Origin: Peptococcaceae bacterium BICA1-7 | GTDB lineage: Bacteria > Bacillota > Desulfotomaculia > Desulfotomaculales > Desulfocucumaceae | Reading direction: 5' to 3' | Assembly: GCA_000802095.1 (NCBI GenBank) | Contig: JUEB01000009.1 | Location: forward strand, 248,001 to 312,000 | Length of the DNA stretch: 64,000 nucleotides | Shown here: piece by piece, positions 22,301-28,396 of the stretch | Position numbering within the stretch: the first letter of the stretch is position 1 | Layout: every line of letters starts with the position of its first letter | Made by a program: the position numbers and the translations under genes | Notes under the pieces: model-generated | Databases searched by the model: none | Told to the model about the DNA's origin: nothing | What the model saw: only the letters and a program-made list of their open reading frames with translations

Positions 22301-22442
22301 CTTCCAGCCTTCGAACCCGGGATTTTTCCTGTTTGATCTCAAAATATACGAATATAAAACCGACGGACAGCCCCGCCCGGTACTGGAGCTTTCCAATCTC
22401 CAGTACCAGTTTTCAAATTTCTTGAATAAAAATGATGAATAA
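10362..22442 (+). CDS. Giant (~4026 residues) LysM-repeat protein
   Basis: I chose the ATG at 10362 because AAAGGAG lies 8 nt upstream; an in-frame TTG directly after the preceding stop lacks one. Residues 1 to about 1030 are beta-rich and contain long alternating hydrophobic strands near 880-1000 (for example KVKVLFVTIHLSFELT). From about 1360 there are LysM-like units: NGDTVKSIADKFGIT, REGDSLRSLAERYNL, then KQGDTLDSVAEVL (about 2030), RQGDTLITISERRG (about 2400), PGETLSHLVAARN (about 2690) and several weaker copies down to about 3470. They are separated by unrelated stretches rather than forming one array. The last 500 residues are again beta-rich and end without an anchor motif. No signal peptide. 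LysM binds peptidoglycan or chitin in known proteins; many copies here are degenerate. Probably the scaffold of the cassette system (inference). Confidence 0.85.
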   Translation: MTVKNTGNTTIEDIWNEAGRQAQTGGPVVLSNSLMPSETLWAEVAVALGVKEIDIYPPAGQKVFIGPVTGDRFTVRGLLSLLGFTDCTCDIVIWVTGGAPGFSFQIGRQEEGWTFGDWYYLFRTSSFNRLNQRNVKFSWDSSKPMTGEQSPLSFYGEVELTGTLGFLLRFTTGNTVAWQGPILFSSEWDNRPAFDLKSPLVNPGTGDSFTIGFLNVSSPYLEARATYQDSEEKPAVKLPHTDVNFGMLLNETGMTLKPFTFEVPIMDYSSVLCLTGIYGSPGDTLSLGDVTNWLLNLPAPPSLPAPLDGLFNSVGLSSFQAMFTSGNSFDLLSAAVTVSSKSSEPLWRIYGDDIVLKDIYLLSGVQWIAAGYTYYDNTFGADLKVFGLLFNIEISWATGWPLVIKGELTPSDGLPLKFSDLIQKLSCGLDTSGLDDFFSLTFSRVGAELTPSGDNFALRVMTEADVSLKLFGKEYLGLHNLYLLFTAAKDLKGQIQYSVYASGDITILGFHLPAELVLSGDQKQFTVGPFSFTFGDIVKFMVQLIHPSWDFELPAPWNVLNSIGFENLTLTFDLIEKSVALSTGMRVDFGFIDITDISLTYHWKTPKGQKEGVIVSLKGTFLGLPISTEDGEDSLSWDVVNEHPPEVPGAGNETFHLEYLGIGQHISFRDSSQLKTIGDVITALETNFRPVSRAETPLALAGGLIFNENSGWLLGTKFTFLKMITLSAIFNDPQLYGLRVALAGEKAGSLSGLEFEIFYKKVTDTVGMYHTELILPDAFRYLEFGAVSITLPIVVIDIYTNGNFRIDAGFPHNGNFERSFAVQVFPYIGLGGFYLAYLDGSTSETVPRIDNGQFRPVIEFGFGLAVGLGKTIHKGPLKAGLSLTVAGILEGTLAWFHPDNKDQDTEVYYCICGTVGITGQLYGEVDFCIIKASVEVLAYARVMLIIQSYEPIAIALDIGVEAHVKVKVLFVTIHLSFELTLHEQFTIGERHTPPWHVIEGATPAASGKKLRLQRSRARGLSRLNRMLPAFPLDKIMSEPRLDWQAVTRLKNADDQDSFNVDLEFCVLYTVSDTKSLVGDNGQPAPVKVAALPLLFVPNAIPPGVSDRKALKAADAAESPFSMLAHGMLERALAARMAVTQSIYISLYDLQVIATHLLAGMADEDFTYAGLSDYFKNHMTFRLRLPEKPPAGTEAPSGTIFPMIPDLKLESQDGLVGVHYLDDARLLASPVYEEKLSAYFESFNVRYQNQAEKIGDHNPAGLKSKNAAPAGETTSAFIFRDYFLMITRSVIQAAMDYLQNYIYQTPGDRAVSLFSIAQETASQSGQPGLENPTPYTIALANQDRADLLDTACAPTLSLVLYQTRNGDTVKSIADKFGITPEALTGLTGSSGTLLNAGHPGMLKPGGLISVGSLQYTVEIDGEPLDYVAALFYITEESLIRANPGIDRQPLQKGQVLSIPGAKYQIREADTFQSVADAFHLTLPDLTGFSQEDEGILAELSVWNIPPFTVTIREGDSLRSLAERYNLNLEELLDDGLSRQEDLFLRNTGLLVPQRPDMEGSQLVAEVMKKTAVNDIAASLSRFLLNGLRIPMPADEPDFRKLFSLYNLLGQQIDAPETSTTEYSLTLSNPDGVSWILPASTKYIFDGDDYDAIARCRQPFTPEFTPPAPVASFAYQPGRYALSQAVHWQNPAAGELAGEGDGGLSTAGEPVIYPFPSALLAGILDLSPRVPGQDGFKYDLVIGIQESPGVPLKVQPVESYCWATVMDFKIHRVYRPVNTLEAINNSYQLLGTDEQGRKTLQSIWEYMLSGPGKEDRAGLYILYSADPSQPNNQGCLSGLLQDNATFLLKTNLSTTSHSSPELKAGHYGPDTMDGAPLQEYYASTGDPQNFLKLLWECSVVNTGGYYLNYTEQGGGPLPGTIFNEAGEASLKLLVLFDSLKHLPGPAPHPDMLRFCNCAVICQNLDTSTAQLYVEASSYAIKNPDDSQPATLQNTALAMGFDSTLAMAEVNREVKLILKTGATITVNAASYVIKQGDTLDSVAEVLTGGSLDALVDTIKDTAGLLTLNALLQYQPGQLQLVNTIPTGSLGFELDRTNPDPDDTPYGQMTASQQMNLLFHLLGYQIQDTDYFSTVNKEGSEGLPAGPANAQGAGQQDKTLWNYKNSLQASNFARAEYNYAPAVPGLPLPQDNSYAGLAEGSNMTLSLYFQDVFGNRPDAAPASRVTLPFAYSDSVISVSMWPGIAVSYSVQKSSPPEFRLCLQAAVSLANYLSGPGRSLTASAKSVLTDREKLTQAYYQLIQPDLQVSVSASLDQPAENTPPEIHYIWKSRWFQLLSAQLIFLNALAELESVKIQAAAGNTLSGLCTPYLVSPGALAENNGALPADTLFDISETNPLVLPQKEVVRQGDTLITISERRGGTPGPVALAIQNSQAPLPPGTVIKTPQRQVPASAQEPTGDRSLADLWRDFNLWPLGLATENSDRADLLRQGAVVSLQGLSLQVPAEASFNQLVEQFMNYTVSVDTSLAQVAENYSMPLSSLADAIRSQAGIWREGAVFTYGGHSRTAALNDSLYDLAEAFSMDGLPVTVETLAQSNKDNATLLKTGAILSTGLFSIQLSDLVQANLEVKGLFVPGAVFRVSNYVTGKLDTLAGLESDPGFKAEDIAALNQYLPNLFGAGTPLFISMANYIPAPGETLSHLVAARNVTFEELGLANGSHPLKAQDRENLEVPGRQNLPDGRELMVPCVTAVNPDTGLTESLSDIAARFNNGLDSLGLARINWHMPYLFSPGQQVIAGGKTLTILETDNFNQLIHRFLELGVPLTDQDLVNALDKPGILAPGALFSATCPSISVIKPSGQALLFHVKTSYLLLVNRTRPGLLIPGTRVSLKLPQTGEMVSLDTRDSETLNTLLTNFQGTYGPDIGWDDLASAVENLDILIPGAAFILPPSACVLECSLEANLPGVLFPVDVTLAMERVQYEITGAVLGVLQAAGVPQQVIEILDTLKDQQFISGDSFRAKLRESLADAYSLLPLDLTLRISASPSTLVSAALEDTVPVQKALTTLSPYMPEGTDTSDAMSLTQFAIDFEDAFNDGENFLKLAVGLGREPNGVGEKAKKLWAVSFGQNGFEFSIKNEQVSYFAMRPLSNVLISRDARMSTYQRGQGLTSAPAMHFANVELDLWARQFLESVDLFLSGPYSVPAARYNPGAVARLLDCKEELSEAISFYLINLLESPGYAGDINKARDEFMDRLKIRLADAYSVETILQFPVDVPHSSFTDVRTAPRLSGKPVNIGFVTGATEDIETMAQKLNVSQQFLLDTISTMPGILNFSADGQVVRVQYTPPPGTPQTVELLPGMTLKSLAETTLGLENVYDLIGRLTVIEGDSLFAPHITVNITGVKGTVGDTGQPMPGVPARSFQAAAGYFDLPVSDLGRAIQNIPGIFAVASLSYNGRETAVTPVDTLGTVSARLDSTPETLAQYYAVEPGLLTQGISVYSLQVLPQYDISTAKVPLSEPGSHLTFFVDVKSGWWAKKMFFNLEYAINEIEFDISNVQNIEDYQASSWLSFVIPLGSEDTRLKVKSGLGQQEVPLLMRAYPPSPVLMSQEGEGKQVEAVWPDQNPPLDDLKSWEFEYSFEYRMAAQDEISTFVTFNDVIHGSDYAPMAGDGADPPLDLFEALAQFAFNYPQLRDDLELLPLTSGGSAPSQVAGTAIETFVQLAESVAQAWSAPDGRLTGDTGIIAETHEYILTTTHDQSPGHCLKTLIFHSGTASESLWPSHVWVWDDNDGKWLSLEPKAIEPDSREAVFEFPAGITPERSICYKAGFSGLNVIRYQSGGAGLSIFRNRYLVSSGVTAGPFVYTTPSVRFPNMFTPWIVRPEEYHLSAGTAQYSGNFFDSLLSGLSSFFIKLFDPENPAWNDTSTRQIDLAAGYSFALSLDQAEMVDIRTVTPVLLVTVYPFKIKEDYKTDEGSFVYNLATAISRWKDQNLSFQPSNPGFFLFDLKIYEYKTDGQPRPVLELSNLQYQFSNFLNKNDE

Positions 22443-22517
22443 ATCCGGGGTAAAATAAGGGAAAAAATAACTGTCTACTTAGGGACGCCCACCTGGTGAT
22501 ACTTTTTCTTTAATGCG

Positions 22518-22548
22518 AAAACTCCCTCAGGAAATGAGAGGGAGTTTT
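22518..22548 (+). terminator. Rho-independent terminator after the cassette
   Basis: Perfect 11-bp stem AAAACTCCCTC / GAGGGAGTTTT with a 9-nt loop, followed on the + strand by a T-rich run. It lies between the convergent giant gene and mqnC, so it ends the cassette transcript and may also help end the menaquinone operon. Confidence 0.85.
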
Positions 22549-22615
22549 CTCTTTGTACTTCATACAGGTACATTTTCAGAAAGATTCGCCCGATGATGTA
22601 TAGCTTAAGCCCTTA

Positions 22616-23692
22616 TTAATATTCCCTCACCAGCTTATACAGAGTGGTCCTCTGGGCCGGCCTGAAGCCGGCGTCCCTGATGGACCTGACTATCTCTTCC
22701 AGGGGCACCCGGTAGGTTACCCCGGCGGCCCGCACCACATTTTCCTCCAGCATGGTGCTGCCGAAGTCATTGGCCCCGAAGGAAAGCCCCACCTGGGCCA
22801 TTTTGGCTCCCTGGGTAACCCAGGAGGCCTGTATGTTTTTCACATTGTCCAGCATTATTCTAGACACCGCCAGTGTCTTCAGGTACTCCACGCCGGTGGA
22901 GGCCCTGCCTCCCAGGCTGGTGTTGCCCGGCTGAAAGCTCCAGGGGATGAAGGCGGTAAACCCCCCGGTCTGATCCTGTAGGTCCCTCACCCTGATCATA
23001 TGGAGAATTCTCTCCTCCACTGTCTCCACATGTCCGAACATCATGGTGGCGGTGGTGCTCATACCCTGCCGGTGCGCCTCCAGCATTACCTCCATCCACT
23101 TCTCCCAGGTTACCTTGTTGGGGCTGACCAGCCCCCTGACCCTGTCCACCAGTATCTCGGCGCCGCCCCCCGGAAGTGAGTCCAGCCCGGACTCCCGGAG
23201 CCTCTTGATCACCTCACCCACCGGAAGCCCCGACATATCTGCCATATGGGCCACCTCCGGCGGTGAAAAGGAGTGGATGTGTATATTGTAGCGCTCCTTT
23301 ATCGATCTGAGCATTTCCAGGTAGTAGTCCAGCCCCAGCCCCGGATGCATCCCGCCCTGTATCATCACCGCGGTGCCGCCGGCCTCAAGGGTCTCCTCAA
23401 TCTTCTTATACAGAGCAGCTTCAGAAATGACATAGGCCTCGGGATGGTCTTCCTCCCGGCAAAAGGCGCAGAATTTGCACTTGCTCACGCACACATTGGT
23501 ATAATTTATATTGCGGTCTATTATAAAGGTCACTATTTTTTCCGGGTGCATGCGCCGCCTGATCAGGTTGGCCGCCTGGCCCAGCTGCAGAAGGTCGCAC
23601 TCTCTGTATATCAGCCCGCCCTCTTCCAGGCTGAGCCGCCGGCCGGACACCGCGCTATCCAGAAGATCTCCGGCCTCAGTCATTTTTTTCAC
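22616..23692 (-). CDS. mqnC: Cyclic dehypoxanthine futalosine synthase
   Basis: 358 residues. Radical SAM enzyme of the futalosine menaquinone pathway that cyclises dehypoxanthine futalosine. The cluster motif CVSKCKFC (CxxxCxxC, residues about 67-74) binds the [4Fe-4S]-SAM centre. Also seen are MIQGGMHP, the LPGGGAEIL loop near 170, and the PWSFQPGNTSLGG block near 245-258. Length is normal for MqnC. It is the last gene of the operon and overlaps the end of mqnA by 17 nt, indicating translational coupling. A short degenerate copy of its PWSFQPG region occurs at 201-248. Confidence 0.93.
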   Translation of the reverse strand: MKKMTEAGDLLDSAVSGRRLSLEEGGLIYRECDLLQLGQAANLIRRRMHPEKIVTFIIDRNINYTNVCVSKCKFCAFCREEDHPEAYVISEAALYKKIEETLEAGGTAVMIQGGMHPGLGLDYYLEMLRSIKERYNIHIHSFSPPEVAHMADMSGLPVGEVIKRLRESGLDSLPGGGAEILVDRVRGLVSPNKVTWEKWMEVMLEAHRQGMSTTATMMFGHVETVEERILHMIRVRDLQDQTGGFTAFIPWSFQPGNTSLGGRASTGVEYLKTLAVSRIMLDNVKNIQASWVTQGAKMAQVGLSFGANDFGSTMLEENVVRAAGVTYRVPLEEIVRSIRDAGFRPAQRTTLYKLVREY

Positions 23693-24521
23693 CCCATACT
23701 TTGAGCTTTGCCCTTTCCTCTATTATCCCGCTTTTATAGGCATAATCATAAAAAAGTGACAGCGCTTTCCTGTAATTCCTGTTGAAGCCATGCCTTATGG
23801 TTTTAAAATAGTCCTCCAGCACTGCCTGGGGAAGGTCTGTTTTCAGGCGGGCCTTTTTAATAATGGCCTTTCTGTGCGCCTTGCCCAGCTCTCTGGAGTC
23901 CACTAAAAGCCTTGAGATCTCTTCAATTTTGGCGGGATTTTCCCGGGCAAAATCTTTATTAACCACCCAGACGGCGTACACCATCATCTGTCCTGTGAAC
24001 TGCTTCCACGCATCTCCCAGATCCGTGATAACCAGCCCTGACCCGTCCCCGCCAATCTGGTTGCGGGCCTTCATGGCATCATCCCCGATCAGCAGAGCCC
24101 CGTCGGCCCCGGCCAGCATTTTACTTAGATCGGGGCCTTGCGGAACCAGCTCGGCCTCCACGTGAAAGTAGTGCTCCAGAAGTATTCTTAACAACACCAC
24201 CGATGTGGCCGAAGAAGTGGTGACTGCTATGCTTTTACCCTCCATTTCGGTTACAGAAAACTTGCTGAAAAGCAGTATGCTGTCCACCCTGCCGTTGGCG
24301 CTGATGGATATGTCCGGAAGAATCAGGCAGCTCTCTCTGTTCCTTGCATATTCAATTGACGATATAGGAGTGGCATCGAGATCTCCTTCCAAAAACATGC
24401 GGTTAAGCATGGTGGGCGGCCCCTTTACCAGTCTCCCGTCAAACTCCAAAAGTCCTTCCTCAAGGGCATGGTATACCGGCAGGCAATTAAGATAATCCAC
24501 CTGTCCCAATCTAATACCCAC
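23676..24521 (-). CDS. mqnA: Chorismate dehydratase
   Basis: 281 residues. MqnA makes 3-enolpyruvylbenzoate from chorismate, the first committed step of the futalosine route. The N-terminus RLGQVDYLNCLPVYHAL and the LEGDLDATPISSIEYA block are typical of this periplasmic-binding-protein-like fold. No signal peptide, as expected for a cytosolic enzyme. It lies 3 nt after mqnE and overlaps mqnC, forming the core E-A-C block. Confidence 0.93.
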   Translation of the reverse strand: MGIRLGQVDYLNCLPVYHALEEGLLEFDGRLVKGPPTMLNRMFLEGDLDATPISSIEYARNRESCLILPDISISANGRVDSILLFSKFSVTEMEGKSIAVTTSSATSVVLLRILLEHYFHVEAELVPQGPDLSKMLAGADGALLIGDDAMKARNQIGGDGSGLVITDLGDAWKQFTGQMMVYAVWVVNKDFARENPAKIEEISRLLVDSRELGKAHRKAIIKKARLKTDLPQAVLEDYFKTIRHGFNRNYRKALSLFYDYAYKSGIIEERAKLKVWGEKND

Positions 24522-24524
24522 CTA

Positions 24525-25670
24525 TTACCCCTCCCTGATAATATTATAAAGGGTGTCCCTTTCCACCGGAACTCTCCCGGCGGCCCTGATCATTCTTACC
24601 AGTTCATCCCGGGGCAGCCTCTGGTCGGTCTCAGCCCCGGCATCATGCACAATTTTTTCCTCCTCCACCGTCCCGTCAAGGTCGTTAACCCCGAAGGACA
24701 GGGAAACCTGGGCTATTTTAGGCCCTATCATAATCCAAAAGGCCTTTATGTGGTCAAAATTATCAAGCATCAGCCTGGCCAGAGCCAGCATTTTAAGGTC
24801 ATCATATCCTGTGGAAGGGGAACTTCCCTGGTCCAGCTGGGTGTTTTTGGGGTGGAAGGCCAGGGGTATGAAGGCAAGGAATCCCCCGGTCCGGTCCTGC
24901 AGCTCCCTCAGCCTGATGAAGTGGTCTATCCTTTCCTCAGGGGTCTCCACGTGCCCGTAAAGAATGGTGGCATTAGTGCGCATGCCCAGGCCATGAGCTG
25001 CCCCGTGTACCTCAAGCCATCTGTCGCCGCTAATTTTTTTGGGGCAGATCAGCTCCCTCACCCTGGGAGAAAAAACCTCCGCCCCTCCCCCGGGCAGCGA
25101 GTCCAGCCCGGCCTCCTGAAGCACGGCCAAAACCTGTTCCACGGTCATGCTGTTAACCCTGGCCAGATAATCTATTTCCACGGCGGTGAAAGACTGTATG
25201 ATTACCCCGGGCAGTGCCCGGCGAACCCTTTTGAGCATTTCCACGTAATAGTCAAGGGGCAGCTTTTCATTTAGCCCTCCCACGATGTGTATCTCGGTTA
25301 TGCCCCGTCCCCTGTAGTCAAGGGCTTTGGCTTCTATCTCATCCAGGGTAAGGGTATAGGCCCCCGTGTCAGCCTCATCCCTCCCGAAGGCGCAGAATTT
25401 GCACCTGTTCACACATATGTTGGTATGGTTAATATGCCTGTTCAGAATATAATATACCCTATCACCATGCTTCCTCCGCCTTACGGTATCAGCCAGCCTT
25501 CCCACGGCCAGCAGGTCGTCCGACTTTAAAAGCCTGAGCCCTTCTTCACTGCCCAGCCTTTCGCCCGCCTCAACCTTGGCGGCTATGTCCTCCAGGCCGC
25601 TGTTCTTATAAAAATCTATCACCCGGCGCGCCCTCCTTCCACCACTTGCCTCAATGGAATGCCTATACAT
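24525..25670 (-). CDS. mqnE: Aminodeoxyfutalosine synthase
   Basis: 381 residues. Radical SAM enzyme joining the adenosyl part of SAM to 3-enolpyruvylbenzoate to give aminodeoxyfutalosine. Motif CVNRCKFC near residues 84-91, followed by HIVGGLNEKLPLDYY and LPGGGAEVF near 190. It is closely similar to the MqnC encoded two genes downstream, as these two enzymes are paralogues. ATG at 25670 has an AGGAG site about 12 nt upstream, slightly long. The 53-nt gap to the prenyltransferase gene is the largest in the operon. Confidence 0.92.
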   Translation of the reverse strand: MYRHSIEASGGRRARRVIDFYKNSGLEDIAAKVEAGERLGSEEGLRLLKSDDLLAVGRLADTVRRRKHGDRVYYILNRHINHTNICVNRCKFCAFGRDEADTGAYTLTLDEIEAKALDYRGRGITEIHIVGGLNEKLPLDYYVEMLKRVRRALPGVIIQSFTAVEIDYLARVNSMTVEQVLAVLQEAGLDSLPGGGAEVFSPRVRELICPKKISGDRWLEVHGAAHGLGMRTNATILYGHVETPEERIDHFIRLRELQDRTGGFLAFIPLAFHPKNTQLDQGSSPSTGYDDLKMLALARLMLDNFDHIKAFWIMIGPKIAQVSLSFGVNDLDGTVEEEKIVHDAGAETDQRLPRDELVRMIRAAGRVPVERDTLYNIIREG

Positions 25671-25723
25671 TCTGAATTCTGGCTCCTGTATTCCGACCTG
25701 TAATAAATGCTTTTTAGTTATTT

Positions 25724-26578
25724 TTACAAAAGTATATCCGCCAGGGTAAATATAAAAGTTGATATACTAAGCCCCGCATTGAGGTTAAAAAAGGCCATCC
25801 CGGATCTGGAAAGATCCTCCGGGCTGATCACCCGGTGCTGGTAAAAAAGAAGAGCAGCAGCCAGGAACATCCCGGTATAGTACAGCATTCCAAGCTGAAC
25901 AGCCAGCCCCACCCCTACAAAAAGTCCTATGGCTGCCGTATGGAAGGCCGAGGAAATCATAAGCCCCGGTCTTATCCCAAACCGGGCGGGTATGGAGTGC
26001 ACACCCTCAGACCGGTCAAAATCAAAGTCATCACAGGCGTAAATTATATCAAAACCGGCCACCCAGAACATAACACCGGCGGCCAGCATTAGAGGCGCCA
26101 GGTCAAAACTGCCTGCTATGGCCACCCACGCCCCTAGGGGCGCCAGGCCCAGGGCCAGGCCCAGTACCAGATGGCAGAGCCAGGTAAAGCGCTTGGTATA
26201 GGGATATATAAAAAGCACTGCCAGGGCCACCGGGAAAAGCTTGAAGGCCAGCGGGCTCAGGTTATAGGCTGAAACCAGCAGCAGCCCCAGGGATACCAGG
26301 GCATAGCCCCACACCTCCACCACCGAGAGCATCCCCCTGGGAATAGCCCTGCCTGCGGTGCGCGGATTTCTGGCGTCAATGTGCCGGTCAATAATCCTGT
26401 TCAGTGACATGGCCGCAGTGCGGGCCCCCGCCATGGCCAGGGTAATCCAGCCCAGGTCGTGGGCCGAGGGGACTTTTTGGGCCACCAGCAGCGCACCTAT
26501 ATAGGCAAAGGGCAGAGCAAAAAGAGTATGCTCTATCTTGATCATTTCAAAGAATATTTTAAGCTTTTTAAATACCAT
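25724..26578 (-). CDS. mqnP: UbiA-type prenyltransferase for menaquinone synthesis
   Basis: 284 residues, highly hydrophobic with about eight membrane helices. The two aspartate-rich motifs of UbiA enzymes are present: NRIIDRHID near 60-70 and DDFDFDRSEG near 180-190. They bind Mg-diphosphate of the polyprenyl donor. Given its place among mqn genes, the acceptor is probably 1,4-dihydroxy-6-naphthoate, the role proposed for MqnP (inference from context). The start overlaps the end of the UbiD gene by 11 nt. Confidence 0.88.
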   Translation of the reverse strand: MVFKKLKIFFEMIKIEHTLFALPFAYIGALLVAQKVPSAHDLGWITLAMAGARTAAMSLNRIIDRHIDARNPRTAGRAIPRGMLSVVEVWGYALVSLGLLLVSAYNLSPLAFKLFPVALAVLFIYPYTKRFTWLCHLVLGLALGLAPLGAWVAIAGSFDLAPLMLAAGVMFWVAGFDIIYACDDFDFDRSEGVHSIPARFGIRPGLMISSAFHTAAIGLFVGVGLAVQLGMLYYTGMFLAAALLFYQHRVISPEDLSRSGMAFFNLNAGLSISTFIFTLADILL

Positions 26579-28019
26579 AGGTCCCCCACTTTTTATCCAC
26601 CAGCTGCCTTATTTCAGGGGTCATAACAATATCTTCCGGCCACTCACGGTGGTGACCCTCACCTGGCCCCTTCCTGGTGGCGTCAATGCCCATTTTGCCC
26701 CCGTAGTAGGGCATGGGGGAAGAGTGGTCCAGTGCGTCCAGAGGCCCCTCCATTATAACTACATCCCTCCGGGCATCAATGTTGTTAAAGGCCCTCCAGG
26801 CCACCTCCGAGAGGTTCTGGGCGTCTACATCATGATCCACCACCACCAGGAGCTTGGAAAGCATCATCAGCCCCATGCCCCACAGGGCGCTCATAACTTT
26901 TCTGGCGTGCCCCGGGTAGCTCTTTTTTATGGATACTATGACGCAGTTGTGAAAAACACCCTCCGGTGGCATGTTCATATCCTTTATCTCTGGCAGAATC
27001 ATACGGATAAGGGGCAGGAATATCCTCTCTGTAGCTTTGCCCAGATAGGCGTCCTCCATGGGAGGCCGGCCCACTATGGTGGCCGGATACAGGGGAGCCT
27101 TCCTCCTGGTCACACAGGTAAGATGAAATACAGGATAGTCATCGGCCAGTGAATAATAGCCGGTGTGGTCCCCGAAGGGCCCCTCCAGCCTTTTCTCCAT
27201 GGGATCCACGTAGCCCTCCAGTATAATTTCCGACTGGGCGGGAACCTCCAGATCAACGGTCTCGCAGCGCACCATCTCCACCGGCTCCTTGCGCAAAAAG
27301 CCCGCAAAAAGTATTTCATCGATGTCATGGGGCAGGGGTGCGGTGGCCGAGTATATCACCGCCGGGTCTGCCCCCAGGGCAACCGCCACCGGCAGCCTGC
27401 GCTCCCCGGGCGAAAGCCTTCTCAGGTGCTCGGCTCCATCTTTATGGATATGCCAGTGCATGCCTGCAGTCTGGCCGTCAAAAATCTGCATTCTGTACAT
27501 GCCCACGTTTCTGCGCCCGCTTTCGGGGTCCCTGGTAAAAACAAGGGGCAGGGTGATGAATGGGCCTCCATCATCAGGCCAGCACTTCAGCACCGGAATA
27601 TCCTCCATGGTGGGTCTGTCCTTAATAATAACCTCCTTGCAGGGTCCTGTCTTCACTGTCTTGGGCAGAAAGGAAGAGATCTGGGCCAGCTTGGGCAATG
27701 CCTTCAGCTTGTCCATAAAGGACGACGGAAGCTCCGGAGGCTGTATAAAGCTCATTATTTCGCGGCCTATGTCGTCGAGATTGTTCACTCCCAGGGCCAT
27801 GCCCATCCTCTCCATAGAGCCGAAGGCATTGGTCAGCACCGGCATGCTATAGCCCCGGACGTTCTCAAAAAGAAGGGCGGGACCTCCTTTTTTACACACC
27901 CTGTCGGTTATTTCTGTTATTTCCAGATTGGCGTCAACCTCTGTTTTTATCCTTTTGAGCAGTCCTTTTTTCTCAAGGTCGGTTACAAACCCGCGCAGAT
28001 CTCTGTAGGCCATATTCAC
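26568..28019 (-). CDS. mqnL: UbiD-family menaquinone biosynthesis decarboxylase
   Basis: 483 residues, normal for UbiD decarboxylases, which use prenylated FMN. Seen are the N-terminal YRDLRGFV start, a GMYRMQIFDGQTAGMHWH block near 200, and the GPFGDHTGYYSLADDYP segment near 285 that contains conserved acidic and arginine residues. In futalosine organisms this enzyme (MqnL) decarboxylates the prenylated dihydroxynaphthoate. It is the first of five tightly packed genes. The UbiX-type partner (MqnM) that makes the cofactor is not in this window. Confidence 0.88.
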   Translation of the reverse strand: MNMAYRDLRGFVTDLEKKGLLKRIKTEVDANLEITEITDRVCKKGGPALLFENVRGYSMPVLTNAFGSMERMGMALGVNNLDDIGREIMSFIQPPELPSSFMDKLKALPKLAQISSFLPKTVKTGPCKEVIIKDRPTMEDIPVLKCWPDDGGPFITLPLVFTRDPESGRRNVGMYRMQIFDGQTAGMHWHIHKDGAEHLRRLSPGERRLPVAVALGADPAVIYSATAPLPHDIDEILFAGFLRKEPVEMVRCETVDLEVPAQSEIILEGYVDPMEKRLEGPFGDHTGYYSLADDYPVFHLTCVTRRKAPLYPATIVGRPPMEDAYLGKATERIFLPLIRMILPEIKDMNMPPEGVFHNCVIVSIKKSYPGHARKVMSALWGMGLMMLSKLLVVVDHDVDAQNLSEVAWRAFNNIDARRDVVIMEGPLDALDHSSPMPYYGGKMGIDATRKGPGEGHHREWPEDIVMTPEIRQLVDKKWGTYGI

Positions 28020-28396
28020 ACCTCATTCTACGAGGCAGCCTGAAAAGCCCTCGGCATCGGGGAACCCTTCAAACTGCCTCTTATATATAAATTTCTTTTT
28101 TATTTTTTGGTACCAACACCCGTGTGCCGTAACTACCCCCGGTCAGCTTACAGAGACTCAAGGAGGCCCGGCCTCTCGAACATTAATTTTATTCCCGACT
28201 GGTGCGGGAAGGCTTTGGTGCACTTCTTAAGGCGAATCCAATAATGGCGCAGTCGAAATAGTCATTGCCCTGCACCAGTCTTATTATGCCCTTAAAAGGT
28301 TTTTTCCGATATTTTCAACCACCCGGGTCAGCATATTTTCGCAAAAATCAAGTCCCACCATTTATGAAACATTAATATATTTCACCTATTTAGCTG
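28020..28396. other. Intergenic region upstream of the menaquinone operon
   Basis: About 375 nt with stop codons in all frames. I see no hairpin terminator or clear -10/-35 pair. It probably holds the promoter for the five mqn genes, but I cannot point to it. Confidence 0.4.

Noticed and set aside
27165-28043. 292-codon + strand frame opposite the UbiD gene
   Set aside because: UbiD motifs on the minus strand are unequivocal; the + frame is a His/Gly/Gln-rich shadow.
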